Origin: Siniperca chuatsi
Lineage: Eukaryota; Chordata; Actinopteri; Centrarchiformes; Sinipercidae
Length of the DNA stretch: 64,000 nucleotides
Reading direction: 5' to 3'
Assembly: GCF_020085105.1 (NCBI RefSeq)
Contig: NC_058044.1
Coordinates: forward strand, 24,053,206-24,117,205
Made by a program: the position numbers and the translations under genes. A model generated the notes under the pieces. It saw only the letters and a list, made by a program, of their open reading frames with translations, was not told where the DNA came from and searched no databases. Shown here in pieces: positions 1-18,680 of the stretch (positions are counted from its first letter, which is position 1; the number at the start of each line of letters is the position of its first letter).

Positions 1-339
1 GAAATCTCTTGATAGAAAAAAAACAAGTCCAGAGAGCCATCACAACCGTCCAACAGACCGAGCCAATTGTTTACTGGGCCTGAAATGAGACATCAGACAA
101 AATAATTTAATCAGTCTTCGCTTTGTAAAGACATTTTTAAATTCTCTCACTATGGTGTGTGTAAAGTATATGAATACACTAAAATATATTAGCACATGCT
201 AACTGCCAAATAGTGCTAAAAATAGTCTATTGCAGTAGGTGTCACACTTTAAAACAAAATTTGAATGCATTTGGTTTTCCCATTTTCTTAAACTTTGGTC
301 CTAAACTAGAGCTTAACTATGGTTAAAAATAAAAAATAA

Positions 340-676
340 AAAATCATATTGCTATTAATTTGACAGATATTACGATATGATTCACTGTTAGTTGTGATGC
401 AAAAATGATCATTCCCACTTTCATTTTCACTGAAAACACTATTAATCACAATGATGTGACCTTTGTTAGGGTCTGTACCAAACAAACATGTTTTCTTACA
501 TCTGGAGATCAAGATTTGTAAGCCAGGGCATCTCTGCAGCGCTACAGTACTTCATTATAATGCTGCTTTGTCACACATTTGACCTTCATCCAAAAATTGC
601 AGCTTCTGCAATTTGGATATTGCACTTGCCCATATTGCGATTTCAATAATATTTCGATTAATTGTGCAGCCCTATC
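340..676. mobile_element. Decayed hAT-like MITE
   Basis: The right end, read in reverse, starts TAGGGCTGCACAATTAATCG. This is the end of a short non-autonomous element abundant in teleosts. The internal AT-rich text with repeated runs of the ATTGCGATTT kind fits the same family. The left boundary is not clear. I recall the family from general knowledge of fish genomes; the boundaries are inferred. Confidence 0.5.
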
Positions 677-1584
677 CTGAACAATGTATCGCTTTGATAG
701 AACTGAACCAATCACATCAAACCAAACGGCTGCTAGTTAAACTGCCTGTACACAAAGTGGTATAGCTGTTTGTTGTCATTTTACTAGAATCCTCATGTTA
801 TTTTTATTTCATACCAATGATTAAATAAAGATGAAGATAAGAACTATAACCTTTAAAATAAAATAAAAACCTTTACACCGGGCATTAAAATGCATCTTGT
901 ATTCAGATTATATCTATATAATATCTATATCCGATCTCTCTGTCCAGCTTAAACAACGTCAGATCCTACCTCTTGTTTGCAACAACAAAAAAAACTGAGG
1001 ACATTTCACGCCGATTTAAATGAACTAGTTCACATTCATTACTTCATTTTTTTAATAAGTAAGCCATAAGAAAAAGATAAGGACAAAATGTTGAGTTTGA
1101 TTTGGGTGGAGTAACTTTGTAGCCGTTGGCTCGTGGTCTTATTGTTAAACTGTGAGCTGAACACTACTCCATTATTTTTCTCTGCTGAGACGCCGCGTGT
1201 ACACACAGGTGTTCCGACTTAATTTAATGTACCAGCCAAAAACCTCTATAACTATAGACTGTATAATACCTTTCTGCACCATTTCTGAGCCGGCTTTCCA
1301 CAATGATTTGTTTTCCTCTCTCTTCAGCGATGCGCCGATGTAATAGCTCCGCCGGAAAGTGAAACTTAAGTTCTGCCTGACATCATTTTCCTTGCGCTAC
1401 ATTTCTTCATGTGTACTCCTTTGTTATTTTAGTAGTTTATATCGAGTTTACCTCAACAGTGTGTGAGTTCACGTTCACAAACTGATATGTTCAGTTCACG
1501 AAAAACATGAGTACATTCAATGAACGGCGCTCTTTAAGCGCATTCATGCACAAAACTGCCTGTATGTGCCATCAAACCTTATAT

Positions 1585-1590
1585 TTTATT
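1585..1590 (-). terminator. Candidate khsrp poly(A) signal
   Basis: TTTATT on the plus strand reads AATAAA on the khsrp strand, about 380 bases after the stop codon. Other AT-rich hexamers lie nearby, so this is only a candidate. Confidence 0.3.
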
Positions 1591-1971
1591 TGCTGAAGAC
1601 CGACCGGTACGTGTTACCGACCATGTAGTTGTTGTATGTGGATTGACAATGCATTTGCATTAAACTTGTGTTCACAATGCGTCCCTGATCACCTCCGGAG
1701 GTAACTTTGGCCGATTGGATCACAATCAGTCCTCAATGCGTCTTGGGTGCATTTACAACTGTACTTTCATGTGGTCAAGCACTATCCGATTGCAATCTAA
1801 TCACCCAAAACACATACAATGCAAGGTGTAAAGGGGGTCAGTATCTCATTCTTAACACAAAAAAGGCACAAAACAGTTGGGGAAACATTTCTATAAAGTT
1901 GATATTTAATATTTTGGCCAGTAAATGTGTTCTGGGCAGGTAATTGTTTTTAGCTTACTAGGCCTTCACAG

Positions 1972-4900
1972 CTACACAGCATGTTCATTTTGGACACTGG
2001 TCATGGGTGCTACCTGTTGTCCCTGCTGTGGAGCAGCTGCCTGTCCTGGCGCCTGTCCTGCCTGTCCATAGTAGGCAGCCTGCTGTCTATAGTATTCAGC
2101 CCAGGCTGCGCTGTAGTCCTGCTGGCTTCCAGCTGCAGCTCCTCCTGCTGCTGCGGCGGCTGCTGCTGCTGCTGCTGCAGCTGGAGCTGCTGCTGCCCCT
2201 CCAGCTGGCTGGGCTGGAAAAAACACACACACAGTCATGTACTCGTTTCATTTTACTGTATACTATTGACATCAGTATGACAGAGTAATTTAATAGCACT
2301 AACTGCAATACTAGACAGAACCTTGTAGTTTACAGCTCACAGTTTACCCAAATACACACAACTGTATCTCAGATCCCACTTACTCATGCCCATCTTCTTG
2401 TAGTATTCCTCCCAAGCTTTAGTGTAGTCTGGCTGGCCCCCAGAGGCCTGTGCTCCTTGGCCCTGGTCCCCTGGTGCTGCAGCGGCAGCTCCTGGAGCCT
2501 GGGCTGCCATGGCTCCCCCTGGCTGTTGGCCGTAATACTGTGCATAGTAGGCTGCCCACGCTGCATTCGGGTCAGCTGCTGCCTTATCTAATGGGGGGCA
2601 GAATAAATAAAGTAAAGAAATCAATAAAAGTATATACCTCAAACCATTTACAAAGTGTCTTACAAGATTTAAAAAAAATAAAAAATCTTGAGGTAAGTAC
2701 AGAAACAGAATAGTTGGGAAGAATGCAAGTGAGTGCACAAAATAAGGTACTCACTCGGGTCTTGTGGACCTGGAGCTTGCCACTGCTGATAGGTATTTCC
2801 CCAACCCTGAGGACAGAACTGGGGGCCACCAGGCGCAGCTCCACTGCAGAGAAGGACAGGGCTATTTAAAACACAAACTGCTCATTTATACCAGTTTCCC
2901 CTGAAGGAAAATTCTAAATTCCTGCAGTGAAGTGTTGTTTGGGGGTTGTACTTACTGAGGGGCACCACCAGGAGGCCCTGCATTGTAAGGGTTGGGATTA
3001 TAGGGACCCATTGGACCACCTGGGCCTCCTGGACCAGGACCACCCCCCACTGGACACAACGGAGCCTTGAAAAAAACAGGAAGAAGCCATTCAAATTAAG
3101 AATCAGTGAAGAGGTTGTGTGCCTTTTAACAGCTGTCTGATATGTGTATTCCTTCTCTGCTCCGTCAGTCACTTCAACGTACCTCAATCTTCTCTTCTAT
3201 GAGCTGCTTTGCATGGTCAATCTGTTGTGGGGACCCTCGGATGATGAACAGTTTGAAGTTTGGGTCACCGTTTGGCGGTGGCTGACGAGATATCTCCACA
3301 AATGCACCGGTCTGTTGGTTGATGGATTTGACATTCTCTCCTCCTCTGCCAATAACAAGTCCACATTTGTGAGCAGGAATGGAGAAGGTCATCTCCCCCC
3401 CCGGAGGACCCCAGTTTCCCTGGCCTCTACCGCGTCCTCGCCCACCAGGCGGCATCCCTGCACCAGGACCTGGGGGGCCCTGTGGAGGAAACACGCCTCA
3501 CATTAGGTTTAACTGTTCCACAGCAAAGCCCTGTTTCTGTGTTCTGTCAGCAGCACAGAAATCAAGAACAACATATCAAAGGCCTGCCTCTGCACTCTGT
3601 ACCTACCCCCTGCCCACCCTCCTCTCGGGCACGGATGCTCTGTAGCAGGTCAGTGATGATTGAGGCAGCATGCTGACACTGGTCTGGTGGACCCATAATA
3701 TGGGCTATTTTATCAGGACCGGTACCATCATCTGTAAGGGATTACAGAAGGACAGGCAGGTTTATTGGTGGGGGTTTGTAGAGGGACTGAAAACAAAAAA
3801 GATCAACTGGAAGGAGAGAAAAATTTCCATCCCAATCAGTACAAATGATTGATTTTTGAAAATCTTCACTGAAGTCTTAATGATGTGGATCCATATTTCT
3901 TCATACCATGTCAATATTGTAGTAGGTGTAATTTTAACCAGCAGCAGATGTAAAAGATGTTGGAATGACAGCACAATTAAGCTAAGTACAAGAAAATAAA
4001 ATTAAGTCACCTTTTCCAGCCAAGAAAATTATAAAAAAAATATTTTGGACAGATGCTTTAGCATCTTCAGAAGATTTGATATTTTCTGCTTTAAACCGTC
4101 TTTTTCCATGAATCCAAAGCAGTATATAATTTTATGGTGTTTTGAGATATCCCCCCTCTCAGAGGATCTTTGATCAGTCATTCTCAGCTACCCTAGGAGG
4201 TGTCTTCCATTTTGACCTTGGGACTTCCAGCCCTGTACACTATGCCAGCCACTTGGCTATGTCGTTCCATGTACGCCGTTCCTGCCTGCATCTTACACCC
4301 TGCTGTTATGTGCTGAACTGTCTCAGGGGCATCTTTGCAATTGGTACTTCTGTGTTGTCCTTTAGTCCAGCCTTTACTCCTCTAAGACAGTAAATTGATT
4401 ATCTTCGGGTTGTGGACAAAATAAGACATTTGAGGACGTCATCTTGGGCTTTGGGAAACATTGATCCACATTTTTCACCATTTTATAGACCAAACAACTA
4501 ATCGAGAAAATAATCAAACAGTTTAATCAACAATGAAAATAATCGTTAGTTGCAGCCCTACTCACCTGGTTTAAACTGTATCTTCACTCCAGCGTCACTC
4601 TGGATCTTCTTGATCATCTCCCCACTTCGGCCAATTACAACCCCAACAGAGTGACGGGGCACAGCTATCTGTAGAATTACAAAAAAAATTGTGATAACTG
4701 TTCAAAGCAGTTGAGTCTCTCCGATTAATTCAAATTATGATAAACAATCATCATACATTCACACATTATTTCCAGTCATTCGAGTATATTCATGTAATGC
4801 AATTTTATCTAGTTTGGGGAAAATGGTCTCCCCCCCCCCCCTTTTTTTTTTTTTACAGCAGTTAATCGTAACTTTGCTTTTGGTTTTCATATACAGATTA

Positions 4901-7900
4901 CTTACATCGATGCCGCCGCCGCCACCACCACCACCTCCTCCCATCCTTGATCCATATTCATTCCTGTCTCCAAAACCTGCATGATCCCTGTCTCGTAGAA
5001 TCTCATTAACCATCTCCTTTGCTTGCTGAGAAAAACAAAAAGGAAAACAATGATTTGAAGGGTAAATAGGGGCATAAAACATCTCCCACTTAACCAAAAC
5101 TATCTCCACTGTGTTTAAAGAGTACCTGCACTTTGTAGGGGTCTCCAATGATGCGCAGGGGTTTATCAATGTTGGGTGGCTGGGATCCATCTTGAATTAG
5201 AATCATTTTGACTCCAGCCCGCTCCTAAGGTTTTACAGGAGAGGTATGTTACATTGATTACACACACACACGGCAAATTCACCTAACCCCTAACATGTTA
5301 CACTGTTTACTGGTTGCAGTGCACTTTCCTATTAGGTGATTCTAGAAATCAGCACATCACTCATTTCCTTATAAACAACTTTCTTTCTAATATTTGCACA
5401 GTAGAAACACACTGAATCAAGTGATCATAGAGTTAAATAAAAGGTACCCTGTGGTTCTCACCTGTAGCTGTTTGATGGTCTCTCCTCCTTTGCCTATAAT
5501 AAGGCCGGCCTTGCCTGCAGGGATGATCATCTCCTGCATGGAACCTGACTGCCCATTGGTCGACTCATGACCCCTTGACACTATGTCATCTATAAGTGCC
5601 TTGGCTCTCCTGGAAGCAAATTCAAATGAAAGAAGGGTGATGAAATGATCACAAGGCTAAAGTGGCATACAAGAAATTTAGTTAATGGGTCACACTCTTC
5701 TGACGTATTACCATCAGTGCAAGAAGTTCCAGCTGCAGCAACATTATGTCATGGTCTTCAGCAGCTGTAGAGTTTTGAACAGGCAATGCAATGCTTTGGC
5801 GTCTCTGTGCACTTAAAAGTTACGCTGAATGATGGGCTTTGCTTAATTTATGGAAGTCTAGGGGACCAAGTAGCATCTCCTTTCAAAAGGCAGAAAAATG
5901 CACATTGCTTAAAGCTAAAAGTGTGTCTCTTATTTTTATTTTTTATTTTTTTTGGCTGTGCGCATTGTGATTAAGACACTTTTGTGCCCTAAGGTGAGCC
6001 GCTCAGGCTGTTAACCACCACTGACTTCCACCTATCAGTTATTTACGGGGTAGAAATGATTAAGATTACAGGACCGTGGTTGGGGTTGAACTTTGCCAAT
6101 CTTAGCAAAGGACAATTTGTACACAGCCTGAGGGGAAGTGCTGCCTTAGAGGCCGAAAGAGGCCTCAGACGCCTACATACATCGTTTTAAATGTAAACAC
6201 CAACTTACTGTACAGCATCTGGTGACCCCGTCAGAGAAACACTTCTTTCTGAAAGACCGGCACTGTCTGTGAATGAATATGAAAATATGTATCAATCCAA
6301 GAGCAGCTGGAAAATCCATTATACTTTGCTGACTTAGCAAATCTGGGGTTAGGCACATAGCTCACCATGCGCAATCTGGACCTTGCAGCCAGAATCCTGC
6401 TGTATTTTGTTAATCTGTTCACCTCCTCGACCGATGACTTTAGGGAAAACAACAAAGACATTTAGATTTTAGTTTGAATACATGTAACGCTGCAACGCAG
6501 GGATCATGTCTGTGGTTTAGGAAAACTATGTGCATGTACTCACTCAGACCGACCATGCCATCAGGCACCCTGTACTCTTCTGTCATTGTGGAGGGCCTGA
6601 CACTGCAGACAAGTAAAGAAACAATGATATATAAAAAGGTCTCAGCCATAACAATAAGCACCAAAAATGTTCATGTAAAAAAATAAAAAATAAATAACCC
6701 CAACTAAAAATAAGCCTATACCTTTGTTGGGACAGAGCAGCCAGCTGAGCTTCAATAGCTGTAAGAGAAGGAAAAAGTTGTGAATGGTTGGAAACAGCTG
6801 AGCGAGTGTTTGCAATACGATCAATGTGTGTATTTAACTTACACAATGGAGAATCCATTTCGTTCTGTGATGCTACCTTCTTGGCATCGGGTTCATCTGA
6901 AAACAAAAGAAAGTGAGTCTTACAATGTGGACAAAAATGCAGACAAAGTGCCTGTTTGTGCTAATTTTTAACCTGCTTCTTCCAGGGATCGTTTCTGTGC
7001 TGTGAATGGATAGTTCTCAGCTCCTCCGTTGTTGCTCACTGAAGGAACACCGTCTCCACCAATTTTAGCTGCAATCTAGAAAGACATACACTGGATGAAG
7101 TGTCTGCAATACACCCTAAAACAGCGATGAACAACTTTCAGGGATGCAAGTTTTGGTAAGAGCTTTTCAACGGCTTCTCCCGTGAAGTAAGTGACCTTTT
7201 AACCATATTTTGTTGTATAATTGTGATTTCATACATACATTTCATTTAAAGTGGCACTTCGCAGACACATGAAGACCACTTTACTCATGAGGAGCACTAC
7301 ACTGTTGGAGACAAATTTACAATAGAAAAAATTGGTTTGAGGTGTGGAGTTTGAAAGACATGGGCATTTACCAAGTAGGGAGGGTCTAACCATAATCCCA
7401 ATGATACCTTCACAGCCCCTTTATTAAAGCTGAAACAATTAGATTAACCAATAGACAGAAAATGTATCTACAACAATTTTGAAAATCGTTTTGTTTGACA
7501 AATTAACTATTTAAATGACTCTAGTTTCTCTAGTTTCAACTTCTCAAATGTTATATTTCACTGTATTTTTCCTGTTTTTTTTATCCCTGTTAATTGAATA
7601 TCTAGTTGTCACCTTGGGGTCTTGAAAAATTGATAGCCGTTTACCATTTTATAGACCAATCGAGTAAAAAAAACATGATAGATTAATCAATAATGCAAAC
7701 AATCATTCGTTGCAGCCCTAACCTTGATAACTACAAAGACCTGTAAGTATCTTCACACCCTTACCACTGACCGTGAACGAAATATTCACCGTCAACGAGA
7801 AATTTTAGTCACTAACGTTAAATAACAACGTTACAGGCATCGTTTTGTCCATTTAATGCTAGTTATCAATATACTGTAACCAGACATCAGCTGACCTTAC

Positions 7901-8435
7901 TTCATGCCAGTTATAATGTCATGACAACGTGGTTAGTTGTTTTTCTAAAATGGAGTTTCATACATGGAGGAGGATAAAACTTCACGATCAGCTTACCGTT
8001 AACGATAGTAACTAACGTTAACCTAGCTAACTTAGCTGAAGTAGCTAGCATAGTCCATTTAACTTAACCCAAAGATCCCGGTGGCGACAAATCATTTTAT
8101 TTACATGCAAGAGTGACCTATATTGTTGCCGCTGCTCAATCCACCCCGCAAACATGTTCAAGTCACCACTCAACCGAGTGTGTTAGACAAATGAATGGCA
8201 TTGCTATTAGCTAGCTTGCTAGCCAGTTAACTAACGTTAAAGCTAACGACACGGGTAATTAAGCTAGCTGCAGTTTCACACCAGCTAACAAACGTTAGCT
8301 CGCCGGCCGTCTTCTCTTGTAGCCGAGCTCTCGAGTTAACGTTACCTGTCTGGCTCGTTGTACAGCATCTGCAAAAGCGTCGTTTTTCATCCCCGCGCCG
8401 ACTCCATTAGTCGGCAGAGCGCCGTAATCAGACAT
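1972..8435 (-). CDS. khsrp: KH-type splicing regulatory protein (FUBP2)
   Basis: This single-strand nucleic-acid-binding protein promotes decay of AU-rich mRNAs, processing of some microRNA precursors and splicing; it is nuclear and cytoplasmic. Coding exons, 5' to 3': 8346-8435, 6973-7075, 6843-6896, 6722-6758, 6544-6602, 6366-6437, 6209-6266, 5462-5609, 5126-5224, 4906-5025, 4566-4668, 3607-3731, 3183-3479, 2956-3065, 2755-2843, 2384-2587, 1972-2213. All phases agree, giving 669 aa (human about 711). Four KH domains carry the GxxG loop: IIGRGGE (about 115), IIGKGGE (about 194), VIGRSGE (about 290) and VIGRGGE in exon 13. [12 protein letters not shown] linker precedes KH4. The tail has AWxxYY repeats, as in FUBP proteins. 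The segments [27 protein letters not shown] and [11 protein letters not shown] point to KHSRP rather than FUBP1 or FUBP3. The donor after exon 2 (GTTAAA) is unusual. slc25a23 follows upstream on the same strand, as near human KHSRP. Confidence 0.96.
2136..2197 (-). repeat. CAG/GCN triplet tract encoding polyalanine
   Basis: An imperfect GCN run in the last khsrp exon encodes about a dozen alanines in a row, with a proline and glycines nearby, just before the final AWxxYY motif. Such tracts change length easily and are often polymorphic. Confidence 0.85.
4158..4395 (-). mobile_element. LINE 3'-ORF relic, REL-endonuclease type
   Basis: In reverse, this stretch reads as a decayed protein with [15 protein letters not shown] followed by [15 protein letters not shown]. 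That C-x-H-x-C block is the zinc-knuckle region upstream of the restriction-like endonuclease of R2/R4/Rex6-like LINEs, which are common in fish. Frame-breaking stops follow, so it is dead. It lies in a khsrp intron. The family is from memory and could be another LINE clade. Confidence 0.5.
4425..4560. mobile_element. TAGGGCTGCAAC-type MITE fragment
   Basis: The right end, read in reverse, begins TAGGGCTGCAACTAACG, the end of a short non-autonomous DNA element. At least six other relics in this window share the ends or the internal text (a block close to CCACATTTTTCACCATTTTA). Only the right part is kept here. Confidence 0.65.
7424..7720. mobile_element. TAGGGCTGCAAC-type MITE, near full length
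   Basis: The left end (GCTGAAACAATTAG) and the right end (CGTTGCAGCCCTA) are imperfect inverted copies about 300 bases apart. The element sits in khsrp intron 1. Confidence 0.65.
7813..8344. promoter_or_regulatory. TAACGTTA motif cluster by khsrp exon 1
   Basis: The palindrome TAACGTTA occurs at 7813-7820, 8013-8020, 8232-8239 and 8337-8344. The shorter AACGTTA occurs at 7827-7833 and 8291-8297. All lie in the first intron directly beside exon 1, and another AACGTTA is at 8745-8751 upstream of the start. Clustering around a likely CpG-rich promoter suggests protein binding or a promoter-linked repeat; the function is inferred. Confidence 0.4.
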
Positions 8436-8760
8436 GCTGCTCAGAAGGGGCAAATAGACACAGGGGGCTGGCTGAATAGCTTTGGCCGGGTCGAGCTGCG
8501 CAGTAGCGGGAAGGCTAAGCAAGAGCGTATGGGCGACACCAATGTGAGTGAGACTGCCTACCACGCCGGCAAACTTCCCTGCTTAAAATAACCAATCAAC
8601 GAACCTTCAACGCCCGGGTCTTCTTCTTCTTCGTCTTCTTCTTCTTCTTCTTCTTCTTCTTCGTCTTCTTCTTCTCCGTCTTCTTCTTCTTCTTCTTCCT
8701 CCTCCTCCTCCTTCTCTTCCTGATACCTTTGGGTGTCGACGTCCAACGTTACAAAGCAAA
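8436..8760 (-). promoter_or_regulatory. khsrp 5' UTR and promoter region
   Basis: The stretch directly upstream of the khsrp start codon has several CpGs and no TATA box, as expected for a housekeeping promoter. It contains a long CTT/CCT tract (8617-8711), read as GAA/GGA on the gene strand. The transcription start cannot be fixed from sequence alone. Confidence 0.45.
8617..8711. repeat. (CTT/CGTCTT/CCT)n purine-pyrimidine tract
   Basis: About 95 bases of almost pure pyrimidine on the plus strand, made of CTT units with interspersed CGTCTT, ending in CCT units. It produces a false glutamate-rich open frame on the minus strand. Tracts like this can adopt triplex DNA. Confidence 0.9.
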
Positions 8761-10489
8761 CGTACCGCCACCTCCAGGCCTGGAGGTCGGCTGGCTGGCG
8801 TGTACTTTAGATACTGTTGAGGAGGAGCCTGTATTTATAACATTCAGCTAGAGTTCTTAATTGCCTAATTGCATTACGCCATTTATTATTTAAAAACTGT
8901 TTTACAATGTCCATATATATATATATATATACATATATATAATAACTGAGGTGGGAAACCGAACTTGCACTAGTACGAACGTATTAAAGGGTTTCATGCA
9001 TTATCTGAGTCACTGCATTTTATTTATAATAATAATAATACATCATATTTATTCCTATCAGGCAATAGGTATTTGACACATCTAGTTCATTATTTGAAAA
9101 TTACAGACTTGTAAAATAACGCTTTACCAAATAAATGTTATTAATCATGTTTGTTGGGAAACCATGAGGTCAAACTGCATATGAGCTGTCCCTTTGCCAT
9201 TAGTTGCATTTGCATACTTATTATCATACCGCACAACCAGAACTACTCAGTGAACCTTTGCTGAGGTGTAATTAGTAGCAGGGTAACAGCAGCTAAGAAT
9301 ATGACGTTCTTAGCTACAGTTGCACAGCAACAGGGCAGCAAAGTGGCAGTCAAATGATACTTTCATAAGGACAAATTGGTAAGTATTAGTGCAGTGCAGT
9401 GATTTCATTAGGCTGGCATGTCTACAGAAAGCTACCTATTCTCAACATTTCTGTTGTTCAGAAAAAAGCCCAATGGCATTTATTTAACAAAAGCAGCACC
9501 ATGCATGCTTTTATTTGCACATTCCTTAATAAATACTGACAGGAGTAGTACTCTTTACCATAGTGTTAAACCTGCACATGGTGCACATACAGTTTATGAA
9601 AATACTGTGTGGCTCTGGACCCTGTAGTGTGCTTCAAACATAAGAAAACAGACACACACCTTTCTGCATAGGAACACTTTCGCATGAGAGGTTATCATGA
9701 ATCCTCTATGCCACTTGATATGGCTTTGGCAGTTTCACTCCTGTAAAATATAAAGTCCTTTGGTGTGCTTTACTCAGTAGTAATCCTTCCAGGAAAGAAA
9801 AGATTCACAGTGTCTCTTCCTTTTTTCACCATCTGTCGTTTCAGTCGTCATTCAAGAGTTAAATTCAGTATTTTTCTGTTGTTGTTTTGTAATTATTTCT
9901 GTACTTTAGTGTTTGTAAAGACATGTCAATCAAAGTCCTCACTCTGTAACTCCACTGGTGAGCACCGACTTCAGGTTCCCCGCACTTACAGAACAGGAAA
10001 TTGGATCAGTCCTCCTATCAATCCTTTATCTTCTCTATATACCACCTAGGAGAAAAAATAATGCTGTAGGAATGTAACATGGCTTCCAAGTTTGGTTACA
10101 CCTTTTACCTGTTCGTTCTCAGGCAAGTTCATGCATGTCTTCATCTGTCTAAGTCAATGCAGTAGCAGGAGGCTATTTGATTAGCTTTCACACAACTGCT
10201 GGCATGCATTTGCAATATCACGCTTGAAACACATCACAGCAGCTGCCAGTTCAGGTGAGATCCTCCAAATGTGACCCTTTCACAACAGATTATATATAGC
10301 GATGATTTGTTGTATTCTCTTTTCCTTCCATTGCTTATTTTCCATCCTATCATGCTCATCCTGTAAACTCAAGACTTGTGATCACAGGAACATGTATTCA
10401 TCCACAGTCAAGGCCCATTTCCTCATGCATTGTCAACAGATCTGTACGTGCTTGTAGTAGAAAGCCACCCCAAACCATCTAACCTTTTT
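8761..10489. other. slc25a23 3' flank to khsrp promoter gap
   Basis: No gene is visible. The part next to 10490 is probably slc25a23 3' untranslated region. An (AT)n run lies near 8914-8940. Mammals have SLC25A41 between KHSRP and SLC25A23; no carrier exon is seen in this gap. Confidence 0.6.
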
Positions 10490-17250
<6,761 letters not shown>

Positions 17251-17417
17251 AATGGGTGCAGTCAGAGTCAGCTGATGGGATACAGGAGCATCAATTCAAT
17301 CACCACAGCCTGACACAGAACAGTCCTTACATCTAGCAAAGCCTTAAACACTTATTTGTACAGCAAATCACAAGTTTGACTTAAAAAAAGGTAAGTTTGT
17401 GATGTACATTTAGTTAG

Positions 17418-17470
17418 ACCTGTGGTTCTCAACCTGGCAACGGGTCACAAGATGATTCTGAGGGGTTAAA
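17418..17470. mobile_element. hAT-type end fragment
   Basis: TGTGGTTCTCAACCTGG followed by GGGTCACAAGATGATTCTGAG matches the end of a common fish hAT-derived element (usual end CAGTGGTTCTCAACC). Only the end is seen. Confidence 0.5.
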
Positions 17471-17945
17471 AGAGAACTCCCAAACCCCTATAACACCGTC
17501 GGACTCACAATGGACAATTTTTAAAAAAAGGATTCAAATTGATGCAGCAGAATCAGAGATAGTCTTTCACTCCAAACATTCTTCTTTCTTGTCAAAACCT
17601 GGCGTCTACATGACCCACAATGCAACTCGACAGTTCGGGTGGAGATTTGGGTGAGTTATGCTACTATTGGCTAATGTAGCCTGGACACTCTGGGCAGGGC
17701 TGGACAAGGATTATAATTAATGTTATAATCCAATTAGTCCGGGAATCTCCTGTCAGCCCAGGCCAATCTCCACACATTCAACACACCAAGTATACCTTAA
17801 CCGTTTTGTTGAGATATTTTTTCTGTTTACTGTTTATGCCAGTAACATATCTTTTAGGGGTTTTTTTACATCATACATATGCAGTAGCACTCCCCATGAC
17901 CTGTAAACAGACTTTGATGTGTAAAATCGGTGGAGTTCCCCTTTG
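17465..17945. mobile_element. MITE with AACTCCC/GGAGTTCCCC ends
   Basis: Outer text AAAGAGAACTCCC on the left and GGTGGAGTTCCCCTTTGGG on the right form imperfect inverted ends. The internal GACTTTGATGTGTAAAATCGG-like text (written here on either strand) and ACATGACCCACAATGCAACT are typical of a fish MITE. The boundaries are approximate. Confidence 0.55.
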
Positions 17946-18239
17946 GGTGAGGAAGGAGGAGATAAATTAAAAAAACAAATTACTGCTGGAGAGGGTTATT
18001 TAATGTCTGTTTGCATTACAGGACTCGTTCTGGTTTGTATTATAATCTGATGTTTCTGTGTCCACCCTCTTTACCTGATTTAATCATTCAAAACATTCAA
18101 GACATTTCAATCGAGCAAAATCACATTTTTCAAGGTCTGTGGAATTTCTGAGGAGTGGAGCAATAGGCTAACTGCTGCTCGGTGAAATTATTGATTATTA
18201 CCCATATATTAGTGATGTCATAAACCATTAGCCTATAGC

Positions 18240-18680
18240 TCAAACTCGCGCAGGTTGTCCCATATAGACAAGATATTTACATTCATGACCGCGTTCAACT
18301 CGATCCCCACACTGTTCTGGACGCTGTTGTGGTCTAACAATAAAACCTAGAGACCATTTTGTGACTCACTCTGTCTGTTTATCTCCAAACCGCCCGCCGC
18401 CCCATGGTAGGATGCAGGGGATCAGAACTGAAGACGATCCAGCGGGTCCGGAGCTCAGTGTACTGGATCTGAGTCCGCCCTGAAACCGGATTTGACACCA
18501 AACAGGCAGCTCCCTCTGGATTCAGCAGGTCCAGGGGGGTAGCCTATCTGTGTTCACCGCTGATGATCGCGCAGTCTCGTAGATTTTACGGCGACTCTTG
18601 TTGAGGAAGCGAGAGAAACACGGCCGTCCCCCCGCTGCTGAAGCCTGCTGACGGCCAAGTGTCAGATCGGTGTGTGTGGC
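18240..18680 (-). promoter_or_regulatory. CpG-rich block, candidate slc25a23 promoter
   Basis: CpG dinucleotides are clearly denser here than in the surrounding AT-rich DNA (for example CCGCCCGCCGCCCC and CCAGCGGGTCCGGAGC). A first non-coding exon here would need an acceptor before 17250; CCCATCAG just upstream of the start codon could serve. This is inference. Confidence 0.35.

Larger units (their letters stand above)
1..1971. other. khsrp 3' flank, no second gene seen
   Basis: This stretch lies past the khsrp stop codon and probably holds its 3' untranslated region plus intergenic DNA. It is AT-rich. The only structure I recognise is a decayed DNA-transposon relic near 340-676 and a possible polyadenylation hexamer near 1585. 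Short open frames here have no family signature and no splice context. Confidence 0.6.

Noticed and set aside
1981-2288. Cys/Leu-rich plus-strand open frames
   Set aside because: Shadows of the last khsrp exon and its triplet repeat.
8558-8746. Glutamate-rich open frame on the minus strand
   Set aside because: Produced by the CTT repeat upstream of khsrp; no splice context or family match.
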